Below are positions 30,669 to 43,515 of a DNA stretch of 64,000 bases, one piece after another. The position numbers and the translations under genes are program-made. Under the pieces are notes generated by a model. It saw nothing but the letters and a program-made list of their open reading frames with translations, was not told the origin of the DNA and searched no databases. The DNA lies in assembly GCF_041296385.1 (NCBI RefSeq), contig NC_091018.1, positions 1,929,501 to 1,993,500 on the forward strand. The letters run 5' to 3'. Each line of letters opens with the position of its first letter. Position 1 is the stretch's first letter. This stretch comes from Aphelocoma coerulescens (Eukaryota > Chordata > Aves > Passeriformes > Corvidae).

Positions 30669-33600
30669 CATGGCGTTTGAACTAAAATTGAGCTACTGCC
30701 ACAAACAAAAGAGTTATTTTTTCTCTCTCTCAACTTCCAGAACTCCAGTCCCCAATATCTGAGTCATCTACAGGTGCTCACAGCTTACAACAATAAAAAA
30801 TTGTTTAAACCGTTTCTGTGGATTCCAGAATCCCTTTGGCTGAGCCTCGCTGTGTGAGCTGAAGGTCTCTCAGCATGGTCTGTACCAGCATGGACAGTGG
30901 AAAAATCATGGGTCACATGTCTGCTTATTAAAGGTGTCATGGTCACAGATGCCTTCGTATCAATATCATTGTTATTTTTAAAAGAAAAATACACATTTTA
31001 TGTTGGTATAGCTGAATCTGTGATTGCTAAATTATGTTGGGAAAACAGCCATGAACGCCGCCATGGTCTGTTGTTCTGCTGGGACAATCCTTTGGAGTTC
31101 ACATTCAGATATAAATGTATCAGCTTGTTGCCCTCTAGGAGAAGGTCCCAGCTCAGCACCGATTCCACAGGGGGGTTGTTCTTTTGGAAAGGAAAGCAAG
31201 ACAGCAGAGTGAGTTTTCTGATCTCTGTCTAATACATACACAGTGATAAAAAGCCTGAGATTCAGGTCTCTCTGCATTTCTTGTAACTCTCTGAGGCTTA
31301 CCTGACTACTGGGGGAAATATTACTCCTTTAAATCCAGCAATGAAAACCTGTTGGTAAAATCTGACAATACCAGCTTTCAAATAAAATGACAGCTCTAAA
31401 ACTGGCAGCGGTCTTAAAACCAAAGCAGAATCTTGGCAGCAGAAGTTAGGAGGTTATAAAATGAGATGCATCTCTTTCTTCTAGTGCAAATCTTCCTTTT
31501 TTTCATTCTGTTGATTTTAACAATATTTATTTGGGCATAGTTTATGATACCAACTTAACCATACATAAGCTGGAATTACGAAATCAATCAAGTAATCATG
31601 AATTTAATCACTTGTTTGCAATGTCAGGCAATGTGATGTTATTTCCAACTATATCCATTTACAGTTTACAGGGTATCATTCTACAGCAACAGTTTAACAA
31701 TGGTTAGTTAAATGCTCCAATCTGGTTTTCTCTTCCCTTCAGTTAGGTCTAATGACCATTTTGGTTTTTTCTCTGCTGTCTCTATTTTTTGTATTAAGCA
31801 GCCCCCATATCTACAGCACAAATTTCAGTCAGTCCACATTCAGAGAAGACAGAGAATAATTTCCAACGGCCTGACATCTCTATGCACAAATTTAAGAATT
31901 TTTAATCCAAATTCAGTAGCACTATTTGTTCAGCATAACTCTTAAGTGCTCAAGAACTTTTTGTCCTCAAATTTTCTAAATTTGCCACAATGCTGCTTGT
32001 ACTGCATTAGCCAAGGGTTCTTTGGTAAAGCCTTTACAAGGAACTGATCTCTAAGATTCAAGAGCAGCTGGCACGATGTGCCAAAAATAATTTATGGTAT
32101 GAGTGAAAGCAAGTGCACATGTGAGAAATGGAGAAAATTGAGCAAATGTCCAGTCAGACCTTGAGTTAATTTAATTTTGATAGAGTAAAACTCAGTTCAC
32201 ATTCCTGGTTTAAGCAAAGCACACAAAAGAAGCACCGAAATCAGTGTGGGGACAATGCACATCACACTGGAAACAAGAGATTTGCCACTTTAGTAATAAC
32301 TGTGCCCTTGTCTAACTCTACCCTTGTCCTGGTGGAGGAAAGATGTGCAACCATCAGGCTGCAGCTGCATCATGTGATGAAAAGTCACCGCACAGCTGTT
32401 CTTGGTTCCCCTTCCTGGGTTTGCCTGCTCTCCTGGGACACACGGCTGCTTGCTTAGCAGAGTTAGGTCATTTTTTAAACTCTAATTTACAAATACTTTG
32501 CAAGTCTCCATACAGAATTTTCAGCTGTGGCTTAAAATTGTTGTTTGTGTTGTACAAAACATTGCTGATTTGCTGGAGACCTGCTTTTGAAAAGCTTGCT
32601 ATAGATCAATGTCATTAGATCTACTTCACAGCCTCCTCAGCAGAAGTTAAAGCCTGTTGTTTGCTTTTTGAAAATGCTTTTAGTCATACTGCTGCATTTT
32701 AGTGTTCTTCCCACACCCCACTCCAGTTTCCAGGACTGAGAAGCAAATATTCCATGTATGAACTAAGGACCTTTATGACCATATAAACTCTGCAGGTAAT
32801 TCCAAGCAAAAGGAGTGAAGAGAAATCATGTAGCTATCCCAGTTAGGAAAAATTTAGATGGAAAAGCCCCTCAACACCAAAACAAAACAAACAAAAATCT
32901 CCCCAGAAAACCACAACTCTGCTTAAGGCAAGCAGACAAACCTCATTTTGGCAGACATTGCAATGCAGTATTTTGGCTCAACTCCGAGAGCAACAGCGTG
33001 GCCTGAGGGTGGAAACAAGTAGTTGTACAAACTGTTCTTAACTTGGCTTCATCTCTGAAGCAAATGGATTTCAGAACTATTTATTAAAAATATCATTTCA
33101 CAACACTGCAAACATGGAACCTCAAAAAGCCACTGCTCTGTAGGTGCTGGCATTTCTCCTCATGGTTTCATGTGTAATCAGTCCCATTCAGTCGCACAAC
33201 CACAGCAGCTCACAGAGGTCACACAATTATCTTACAGCAAAATGATCAGAGACTGATAAGTGTGAGGTATTTTGAGCATCCCTAAAATGTGCATTATTTT
33301 CTATCTGAACTGGGACAAAATAGGCCTTTGAGGATGACTGGCTAGCCCAGCAGTATGAGACCTTACAGCTCTAACATCCTGCCTCTAAACAGACCAAAAG
33401 TTCAGTCATGCAAGGTTGCAGAAGGCACTCACTCCAAGTATATCCAAAAAGGAAAATGATTCTGGATTTGTGAGAATTCATAAATTCAGTGGTAGAATCT
33501 CCATTTGTGAGACAAGGCATAGGCTTCTGGTTCACAGATCACCAAAACTGCCATTCAGTTTTCAGTCCCTGGGAAATATTCTGTTCTCCACATTTCTAGA

Positions 33601-36600
33601 ACTGAGGAAGAAATTTAACACTGTTGAAGTCTTTGTCCTAACTGCGCTGGAGGGGAAAAAAAAGAAAAACGTAATTGCTCTGTATGCTACCAGAAGAGAA
33701 AACACAGTATTTAACTTAGCCACAAACAGGAAATATGTTGCTAAGTCACCTAGTAGTACATTCCCCAGCTCTTCATCCAGAAATTCCATGTCATTAGCAC
33801 AACCACCGTACCACAGAAAACATACCACAATCCTTCACTGCTCCTCTTGGGCTGTAAGCTTCTCTCCCTTCCTGGCCAGTGTCATCACTGCAGTCAGTGT
33901 TTACTCTCCTGTCTCTTCCTCCTTTTTGCAGTTTTAATTGGAATCTATTTACATTTAGGAATTTTTAAAAATTCCCGAATTTATCTTCAGAAGCAAATCA
34001 GTCTAAGCTTGTTTACAATGCATGAGGATGTAGTAAATGACAAAAAGAAAAGCATGGGGTGGAATAGCTTATCTTAACAGGTGGGAAAATAGGATTAGAA
34101 GTATTAACTGCTAAGCAATTAAATGAAGAGCGTTAATTGCATATGAATTGATAGTCTCTATTGACAAGGTTACCTCACTTTCTAAGAGATACTCTTTGAC
34201 TACTTAATAAATGTTATTTATTTGTAAACTTAAATCCACAGAGAACCCACTCACTGATAATTCCAAGAACTACTTGTTTGCTAAAGTTTTGTTTAATCTA
34301 AACCATAATTTCCTGACTTTCTAGAGGCAATAATTGAACATTCTATAGGGTTTCTGTAAATAAAGTCACGAGAAGTTACTATCATGCTTGTATAAAATTT
34401 ATTACTGATTTGAAGGTACATTAAAACATCTTATATTAACCTTTAAACAGTGACATTTCACATTACAATCATGCACAGTATAACAAATGTTAATTAAAAC
34501 CACAGCTTCTGAACATTCCTTTAAATGGCTGAGGATTACACTTTGGCAAGGTTAATTCTCCACGGCTACAGCTACTGTTTGTTTTTAACCAGCTGTGAGA
34601 CGGCTGCACCACAGCTCATTTATTGGGCTATAACCTTTTCAGTTCCAAGGTAACTTACATGTTTTGCTTGTCCTCAGTTGTAGGAAGAGGAAATTGACAG
34701 TTTCCCACTCATTGTTTAGGAAAGTCTTCACACTGAATATGTTGGGGAGGTAATTGTGCCTACAGCAAACCTGCAGTTCAACCTGACTTACTAAATCTAG
34801 CTTTGATCTAAAACCTAAAGCTGGACGAGCTATACCATTATTAAATGATGATACTGTAAAAACATGAAGTTTCCTTATGTCAAGGCACTTTTTCATTAAA
34901 CTGAATAATTGTTTTAATCTGAAAAAAAATCATTAGTGATTTTAATTTAGTCCAGGCCAGGCTCCTCTAATACTTAGGAAACAAAACATCCATACAGGTT
35001 TTAGGTTTATATTTTCCAATGTGCTACTTCTTTGTTACAAACGTTTTCCCTCCTTGAGGCAATTAACTGATTTAGGTGAGTGCTGTTGTCACTCTTTTCT
35101 CCATTTTGACCACTTAGTCTATAATTCTAGAACACAATCAGATTTATGTTCTCCAGAAGATTTTCTGCTTTCAGGTTTCAACAGAGCAGTAGGAAAACAT
35201 AATTCTTGCTCCATTCATGATTTCTAGAAACAAGGCATGCATAAAAAATTGCACAGGATTACTTCAGAGAACAATGTAAAAAAAATAAAGAAATTCTTTT
35301 GCTTGATTTTGGGCTTTCTCCACAAGAAAAACATATGATGTAATGGTAAACAGTTAATAATTTATTCTCTTTTTTTCTCTTTCTTTTAAAGTATCCTATT
35401 CCATAGAATAATCAGAACTTTTTGCATCAGTACTTCTATTTTTTCCCAACATTTTATGTTCTAGGACGTAACTGCTCGATGTGAATAAAATGCAGTTATG
35501 TCTCACAATACTGAGTTTTCTTCCAAGCCTGAAAGAACTGGAGATGATCTGTACAGAGAGAAAAAAATGCTAACATTGCCACTAAACACTGTATTTCAGT
35601 TTTTAAACATACAATTATGATTACTCACATGTGCTACCCTACCTTACAATTTTTAACAATGTCGTACATCTTTTTCATTTAGAGTCAAATCCCAGTAGTA
35701 ATTGTGGGTTTAAACAGAGTATTTGAGGCCTCGGTAAAAGCTACTAATTTTTTCCTCTTTTTCTGTCATCTCTGGGGTTTTAGACACGCAGCACCTCAGT
35801 TTTGTCTCTCTCTGACAGTGCAATTCTATCACTGCCTGCAGAAGGAAGCAGAGAAGCTGTTTCTTCACACTGGGACATTTTTTCCCCGTGAAGACTCCTG
35901 GAGGTTCTTTCTCTCTCTTCTGCACATCTCCCCACAGCCCCATGGCTGAGTTCACAGCTTATCTTGCTGTGGGATTTTCCCCAAATTGTTTAGAAAATAT
36001 CTTTTGATGTTCATGTCTCACAACACAATTTGCTTCTCAAACATAACTGAACAGCTCACTATGAACTCCTTTTATTTACTACAAGGCTTCCCTTGACCAC
36101 ATGCAGCACTAGAGACCTTTCTGTTTATCCTGCCTTTGTACATCTTCCCAGCTCTTCACAAAAACTAAATACCACAGCCATTCTCTTAACAAACCACATT
36201 TCTGTAGCTACCCAGGGCTGCTCAGAGCAGGACAGATCCGAACTGGGTATTTAATGGTCAGGCTGCTCTACATGGGAACTTTCCTACTTTGTTTATTTTG
36301 TCTACAAGGAAAGCTCTATCGTGGGCAAACAGTGTTTACCATTTCTGTACATGATACAAAACCCTAACAAATAAGAATTCTACAGTGCAGGGAATGAATA
36401 ATTATCAGTGGAGTAGCCTTAAATGTATCTCACCATAGCCTGCACTTCAACAGGCAGATTTCTGGGTGGAAATAAAGTTCATTTCGAAGGAAATAATGCA
36501 CATGGTGAAGGCATTAGTAATGCTAATGAAGAGCTTCCAGGCAGATGGACAAAAATAGGCCTGATTAAAGCTAAAGATTATGTTAAGAAATCTTTGTTCA

Positions 36601-39600
36601 AGTTGTTCAATGGAAGAATAAGATAAAAACTTGTGGAATGTTCAGCCATGGTAATTGCTTGTTCAGCATATAAATAATAGTTCCACTTGCTAGAAAGAGA
36701 TGGATTTTTGTTTCGTATTTTCCTGTTCTGCCCTTGTGTGTAGCACATATCATTTACTGGTGGGGTATGGAGGGGCTTCCATCACCACATCTGCGTCAAA
36801 GGTTTGTCCATAGCTATGCTAACTCCACAAAAGGTCATTTTTGGGGAGGGTAATGGGACACATTTTACAAGTGTGTCCTTTTACATGAGCCAACACTGGA
36901 ATTATTTGAACAGCTTCTTTCAAGGGGGATAAACCACTTATATGATGCAGTTATTTAGTATATAAACTAATTTTATTATGTAATTCCATCATGTTATTTC
37001 AAAGAGTGACCTAGTCAAATATCTTGAAAAGCAGGTGTTGCAGCTTTGAGGAATGAGAAGAATTATGCTGAGCAGGAATGTATTTGTATACTCCCCATGT
37101 TGGTTTTGGTTCACTCAATATTTGTGTTTAACTTAAAAGGGTCTTTAGTAACTTCCACTGAAACCAACCATATGTTTCTCTTTTCTGAAGGAAAAACCTA
37201 GCTCTGAAGTCTAATATGCATCCTTGTCATCCAGCACACTTCTAGCAGGATGGCACTGTGTGAAATACTGCAGAAAACAAGGTTCTTCTCTTGTTCTACA
37301 TTTTTGGTTTGTTCTGAATTATTCTTCCTTTTGTGTCTCTTAGTTCCTTAAATTTTGCTCACACTGAACTTACTTGTGAAAACCAAATTCTGCAGGCTGT
37401 ACTCAGAATTCTTTGCTTGTCCACTCAGGCCTTTTTATAAATGAATGAAGATGGCATGTGCTAAAGTAAAGACAGGGAGAAGCAAGATTGATGCTGATCT
37501 TCTCCTGCACACGCAGACTTGTCTATTTTTAGCCAGACAAGTCGCTGAAGATGAGTTTGAGGCTCGGCCCAAGAGAATGTGGTTTTTCCCATGATGAGAA
37601 CACACATTAGGCTTCATTTAATGTAAGAAGAGGTGACTCTCAGAGTGGCAGTGGTTTATATTTCCCTCACTTTATCCATATGCAAAGTGGATTTGTTCAG
37701 CAGCCTTAGCACTTTATGTGATACAAAATTAACAGGGGGAAAAAAAAAGAATAGTTTTCTGCCAAGTTAGTGTGCTGAGCTAATCCACACCTGTAGAATC
37801 CCTAGCTCTGGCATAAGGAAAGGGGACAAATGTGGCAGTGAGAGATTACCAGACTAACAGTGATATTCTCTCAGCTTTAACTCTGCACTAAAAGTGCTCT
37901 GCTTCATGAGATGTGACAGTTTATACTGTGAACTGTGGCAAGGTTTTTATCCTTCCCTGCTGCCACGTGGACTTAGGGACCCACACTGTGCACCCAGGCT
38001 GCCACAATTCTCAGCCGTGTGTTTTAGGATCAATTGAAATTGTGTAAAGAGAGCAAAGTCTATGGGCTGAGGGCAAGTTAAGCTCGTCAGCCAGATCAGT
38101 GGATATTGCCTGTTTCTGGGTCAGAACTCTTTGTCATCACATTCTTTATTGAGCCTTCAGTGATGGGGAGTATGAATCCAAAGATGCCAATGCAAAACCC
38201 TCTCCTGCACAGGCCTCTCTGGAGGAATATGAGCACAAGCACGTGGCAAATGCTCGTTCTGTTGCTTAATGCATTACAGGAAGGTGACACAATGTCCAGT
38301 GATAAGGATAGAACAAAAACTGCAAGTTTCTTGTGTAGGAGAATATAGGTTCAACTTGCAGGAGTGGTTACTATCCAGTTTTTTTTTTAAAAAAAAACCC
38401 TGAGTATTCTAACAATTGTATAATTTCAGAGTAGAAATGGTATGGAGATCTGTGGATGAAATTGTCCAAGGAGAAGATAGCAGGAGGAGAGAGTTGGAGT
38501 CCAGAGGAGAGAGGTCTGTAATTTTCACAGCTGGACAGAGGTGAGACTGTCCACAAGAGGGTCTGAAAGAGAACCAGAAGCAAAAAGAGGACACGCAGGC
38601 AGCCCCATGAGGTAGCTGTGTCAGCTGCTAAAGGTGTCTGATGGCACAAGAAAGGTCAGGGTTCCCCAGCTGGACCAGAAGGTCGTTCCAGACTTCACTG
38701 AGTGGTTTCCCTACAGTCTAAGGAAGGAGGAGAGCCGGCAGAGAGCTCCACGGTTCCTGTCTCTGCAGGAATTTGGGGTTCTGTGATGTAAATCGTGGTT
38801 ACTGCTTGTTGGGGGGATTTGTCTCTTTAAATTCTCCAAAGGACATTTGAACCTCCCACCCCCTCATTAAGGACACAATTTTAGCAACCTGGGGGCAGTA
38901 GGAGCACTCAGTGCCCGGGGAGTGCCTCTGTGCAGGTAACAGCTTGCTTGGTTCTGAAGTTTTTGCTGTGAAGTTCCTCTTTGCCTTTTCTATGTATATT
39001 TCTTATAGTTCTGCTAATGGAATATTGTTAGCTGGAAGTTGCTTGAACTTTTATTTAGACTTTGGTGTCACCTTAAAACGTGAGGGCTGCTGCAAAAGGA
39101 ATTTTGTTCTTTCCTTGCTGCCTGTTACCCTTTCCCGTCTCCTGGTGCTTGCTTTTGTGCACACCAAACGTTCATGTCATTGGTGTTAAGTGGATTGCAA
39201 AAGTGGTCTAGGTTACAATTTACCTTGTTTGAAAAAAAAGGCTGATTTTAGCTCAGTTTCTTGAGCTTGCCTGTCATGTGCTCTCAGAAATGCCCGCAGT
39301 GGTACAAGAGCGGGGATTGCTCAGAGAGAAGAGTGCAAAGCCCCTTCACCTCTGAGCTGGCCCAGCTGTCTCATCTTGGCTGGAGGAAGTTGCTCCTTTT
39401 TGAGGAACAGCTGTGAGAAGGCTGTAAACCACAACCACAGGAGGGGAAAAGGCAAAATTACAGCCTGAGGTTGCCTTTTGGTGGCTTAAGGATTAAAATG
39501 TTAACGTGAAATCCTAAGTGAAAATAGGAGGCACTTGATGAAGGATATCCACGCAGCCACCTTAATGCTCCAGCCAGGGAAAGCTCCTTTTTATCTCCTG

Positions 39601-42160
39601 GGCGTTTGCTTGTGTGGCCAGCAAGGATTTATTTTTCAGGTATTTTATCGGCCTGGTGAGTGTGCTGCTCTTAATGAAATAACTTGGTACACCCAAGTTG
39701 TGCTTTATGTTTTCAAGCTGCTGGCATTTCAAGTTTGTGCAGTCTTTATTCATAGCTGAAGGTGCCTAAAAAGTGCCCCAGGCAGTGATGGAGGCTGTGT
39801 TTTAGCAGCACTGTTGGCTTGTATTTGTAGTTATACAAAGGGATGTCTTTTGACTCCCTTAGATGGAGATCAACATACACTACTTTTAGTTTCATGACAG
39901 CAGAAGAGCTTTTCTGGATTTAATTACTTTCAGACCAATAAGTTGAAATAAAGAGGAATGTTTTTGTTTATTTCTGGTCCTTTTTGCATCTTAATGTAAT
40001 ATCTTAAATAAACTGATGGTTTTAGGTCATCTTATGAGTTCAAAATGGCGTTGTGGTTTTGTTAGTTATTTTCTTTCCCCTTGTTTAATGAGTCTAGTGT
40101 AGTGGTAAAACACTTAATTTTTTGAAGCTTTTAAGTAATTCATAAAATCCCATGGTGTTAATATGACTCAAGTTTCCCTTTTCATCTTTTGTGCTCTACT
40201 AATTTAGTGTAATCTGCCCAGCCATGGTTAACCTGTTAAATTGACTCTTGAAATTATTTTTCCAAAGTCAATCTGTGCTTTAACAAACCTTTTAAGTCTA
40301 TCCTTAATAACCAAATGCCTGTCCCAAGCCATTATCTATAGTTAATCTACTTAAAGCTTATTCTGTAGGTGGCTTCTAGAGCATCACGGCTTTTCTGTGT
40401 AAACCACAGTGCTCCTTGAATCTTTTCCTAGCCATACTAAATTCTATTTATTTCTAGTTGGCAGCTGGTTAAGGAAGCCCTGGCTGTAATGTGCTCCAGC
40501 AGGCTGAGGCAGAGGAAGTGTTGATGCAGAGCAGTGCCCAAAGTTCCCTCTGAGCGCCAGAAGGCGTTACTCAGTGTGTGACAACGCGGTGCTCAGACTC
40601 TGGACTGCTTAGGCTGAGCTCTGTGGCTCTCCTTGCTATCAGGGCACGCCTAAACAAACAAACTTGGCGGTGGAGTGCATTGCAGGGGCTTTGGCAATGC
40701 TGTCTTTGGAGGGCCTCTTCTGGCGCAGAACTTGTTTTAAAAAAGCTTATCTAGATTTGCTTTCTGATAAAAGATTCAGTAAAACAAGGCCACAGGGCTC
40801 AGGTCCTGGGTTTGAGGAGTGTTCGGGAGACCTTTCCTAGGCGAGGTCACCGAATTCCTTAATGCAATTACACGGGCACTTGTTCATGGGTGGGTAGACT
40901 CGGGTTAAAAATGTTTTGACTCTTGAGTGTTTAGATAAGGGAGATGACATAATTGTGAACAACTCCCAGTTTCTAACAACTGAGACATTATTTTAAGTTT
41001 TATAATGGATTATTTGGTTAATTGGGGAGGGCTTTGGCTTTGCATTCATTGTGTCGCACTCACTGAAATCCTTAACAGTACATTCCATAGATTTCAGTAA
41101 AATCTTATTTATTGTTATAGGGGAGGTAATCAAGTAAGCATTCCTCTGCTGCTAAATATAGCAGCAAGCTGCTTATGAGACAGAACTCTAGCAGATAATT
41201 CTGCTGCATGTCAGTGAAAACTTTACGGGCTCTCTATCGTGTTCTTTATGTGAACAAATAACAACTTGGATCTTACTTGTTCTTCCTATTCCAGGAAGCA
41301 ATTTTCAGTGTTCACTGTAGTGAGTTTGTTTGTAAGGAACTTGAAAAAACCCACAACTGCATCGTGTATTTCTTCTGGAGCATAGCACACAGCAAACTTG
41401 GAGATTTACAATGTTATAGCCATTGTTGATTAGTAATTAGGCTTTCAAGTATTCATAAATATAATTTCCATACACAACAGCAGTTAAGGACAACTTACTG
41501 GACAAACACAGTTGCATCCAAAACTATAAGTTTTTACATTTTTACAGCAGTTTTGAAAGTCTTTGGATGCTGTTACAGTTTTTTAGGTGGGAAAAGTGTA
41601 TTGTAAACGCATATTAGTAAATAATGGGGTATATAATATTGATTAATATTCATAATTTCTTCCCAACAACAGTAACTTGGAAGAAAAACTTCCAGTTCTT
41701 TGTATATCATCTGCCTTGTATATTTTCTTTTTTTTTAGTATGATCTCTAAAATACAAAGGGAGCTGCTTGGCAGCAGTTTGTTAGAATTTCTTAAATGTG
41801 ATTGTTCAAGTATGTCCAATGCTTGCACTTATTTCTGTATAAATATTTTTATATTAAGCTAGCATAATGATAAGCTTGTTATTATCTCAGCTTAGTGGAT
41901 CAGCAGTACTCTGTGTAAGCAGCTGGGCACTTGACTGAGGTGGAGGAAACAATTTTTGCTTGTTCTGATCAGCTGCTTGAAGCTCGGGCTTTTCCAGCGT
42001 GCCTGGCCTGGCAGATGAGGTATATCCTTCTACGAATCTTTCCACAGAGACAACGGGAGCATCAGAAGCGATTGGCATGTTTAGAAAGCAAATGACAAAG
42101 TTTCTAGTGCCGAGGGCTGTGCGGGACAGTGAAATACCCGGTTCTGAGCGGAGCTCCAGG
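30669..42160. other. Upstream intergenic region, no gene seen
   Basis: About 11.5 kb upstream of DIAPH2 in which I can support no gene, RNA gene or intact repeat. Open frames up to 173 codons (33416-33937) are compositionally noncoding, have no splice context and resemble no family I know. GC content rises slightly at 38.5-39.6 kb and 40.5-40.9 kb, again without coding signal. Confidence 0.7.
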
Positions 42161-42589
42161 GCTGCGCCTGCAGCCCCCGCCGAACGCTCCCATCCCAGGG
42201 CTGCCCCTGCATCCCCAGCGGAACGCTCCCATCCCAGGGCTGCCCCTGCATCCCCAGCGGAACGCTCCCATCCCAGGGCTGCCCCTGCATCCCCAGCGGA
42301 ACGCTCCCATCCCAGGGCTGCCCCTGCATCCCCAGCGGAACGCTCCCATCCCAGGGCTGCCCCTGCATCCCCAGCCGAACGCTCCCATCCCAGGGCTGCC
42401 CCTGCATCCCCAGCGGAACGCTCCCATCCCAGGGCTGCCCCTGCATCCCCAGCGGAACGCTCCCATCCCAGGGCTGCCCCTGCATCCCCAGCGGAACGCT
42501 CCCATCCCAGGGCTGCCCCTGCATCCCCAGCGGAACGCTCCCATCCCAGGGCTGCCCCTGCATCCCCAGCGGAACGCTCCCATCCCAGG
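42161..42589. repeat. Minisatellite, 39-bp unit x 11
   Basis: Eleven tandem units of 39 bp start at 42161 and every 39 bases thereafter, with a 6-bp partial unit after 42589. The core is GCTGCCCCTGCATCCCCAGC followed by GGAACGCTCCCATCCCAGG. Most units look identical; unit 1 is diverged, and unit 6 (42356-42394) carries C for G (AGCCGAAC for AGCGGAAC), a base it shares with unit 1. Because 39 is divisible by three and the unit lacks stops in most frames, long open frames appear on both strands (repeats such as AAPASPAERSHPR). I regard these as artefacts. On minus each unit has four G-runs (GGG, GGG, GGGG, GGGG), so G-quadruplex formation is plausible. Confidence 0.97.
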
Positions 42590-42778
42590 GCTGCCAGGGA
42601 CCGAGCGCTTCCTTCGGAGCACGGGAAGCTTTTCCTGCAGCTGCTGCATCTTCTCCAGAGCCTCAGCCCTGCCCGCCTCCCTGTTCCAGGCGGTTCCCGG
42701 CAGGTGGGAGCTCTGTGCTGCTGCTGCTCCGGTGTCAGCACCCCTGGGCAGAGACGGGCACAGGGAGGGGCGCTGGGC

Positions 42779-42841
42779 GCTGCCCCCGCGTGTGTCCGCG
42801 CTGCCCCCGCGTGTGTCCGCGCTGCCCCCGCGTGTGTCCGC
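42779..42841. repeat. 21-bp tandem repeat x 3
   Basis: Three perfect copies of GCTGCCCCCGCGTGTGTCCGC, followed by a partial copy that changes to GCTCCCCTTCCC. The 5' part (GCTGCCCC) is shared with the 39-bp minisatellite unit 190 bp away, which may reflect common GC-rich slippage and not common descent. Confidence 0.93.
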
Positions 42842-43485
42842 GCTCCCCTTCCCACCCGAGGGCAGTAAAGCAGCTCGTCCAGCGTCTTGTTCATTGATAG
42901 GTCTGATTTGCTCTGTTGAGCTTCACATCTGCAGTTCAAATGCACAAGTCAGTGCCTTTTACCGTTGGTTTCTGCATGTTTATTTACTAATTAAGTCTAG
43001 GAAACACAATGAAATAACTATTGGGACTATTAAATAACTTAGTTATTTAGCATTAGGTCCTGGGCTAATATACTTATTTAGAACTGAAGCTAACGAGGTG
43101 CTAAAGTGATGCACAGCAGCCAAGATTATGCTAATCTGGCTTTAGTGACACAAGCATGAGAATTTTTGAGCTTCTTTTTCAAAAATTGAGAATCCTGTTC
43201 TAACAACTGAACAAAGAAATAGAGGAGTTTGATTCTCTAAAATGAAATATATTAAGAGCATTAGCAGTTGCCTATAACACATTCATATGATGGCAGCTCC
43301 TTTTTTGCATTAAAAAATGGCTTAAAATATGCAAAAACTGCATTGCTTGAAATAAAATGCCTGCTTCTAAAACATACACATTAATTATTAAAAATATCAA
43401 ATATTTTTGATTGTAGAATCATTTTGAAGAAGAAAGTGGACCAGGAAGTTAGCATACCTAGCATCATTGGGTGGTGTGTTGTTGG

Positions 43486-43515
43486 TTTTTTTTTTTGTTT
43501 TTTTTTTTTTTTTTT
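43486..43515. repeat. Poly(T) tract, interrupted
   Basis: T11, one G, then T18. Simple sequence with no recognisable retroposed body on either side. Confidence 0.9.

Noticed and set aside
31035..31320. LTR-like segment starting TGTTGGGAAA
   Set aside because: I could not identify a matching CA end, TATA/poly(A) order or a known family.
33416..33937. 173-codon plus-strand open frame
   Set aside because: Low-complexity Ser-rich composition, no recognisable domain and no promoter or CpG signal; consistent with chance.
38096..38348. AATAAAG with an upstream open minus-strand frame, considered as a retrocopy 3' end
   Set aside because: No A-tail follows and the peptide matches nothing I know; one hexamer is not evidence.
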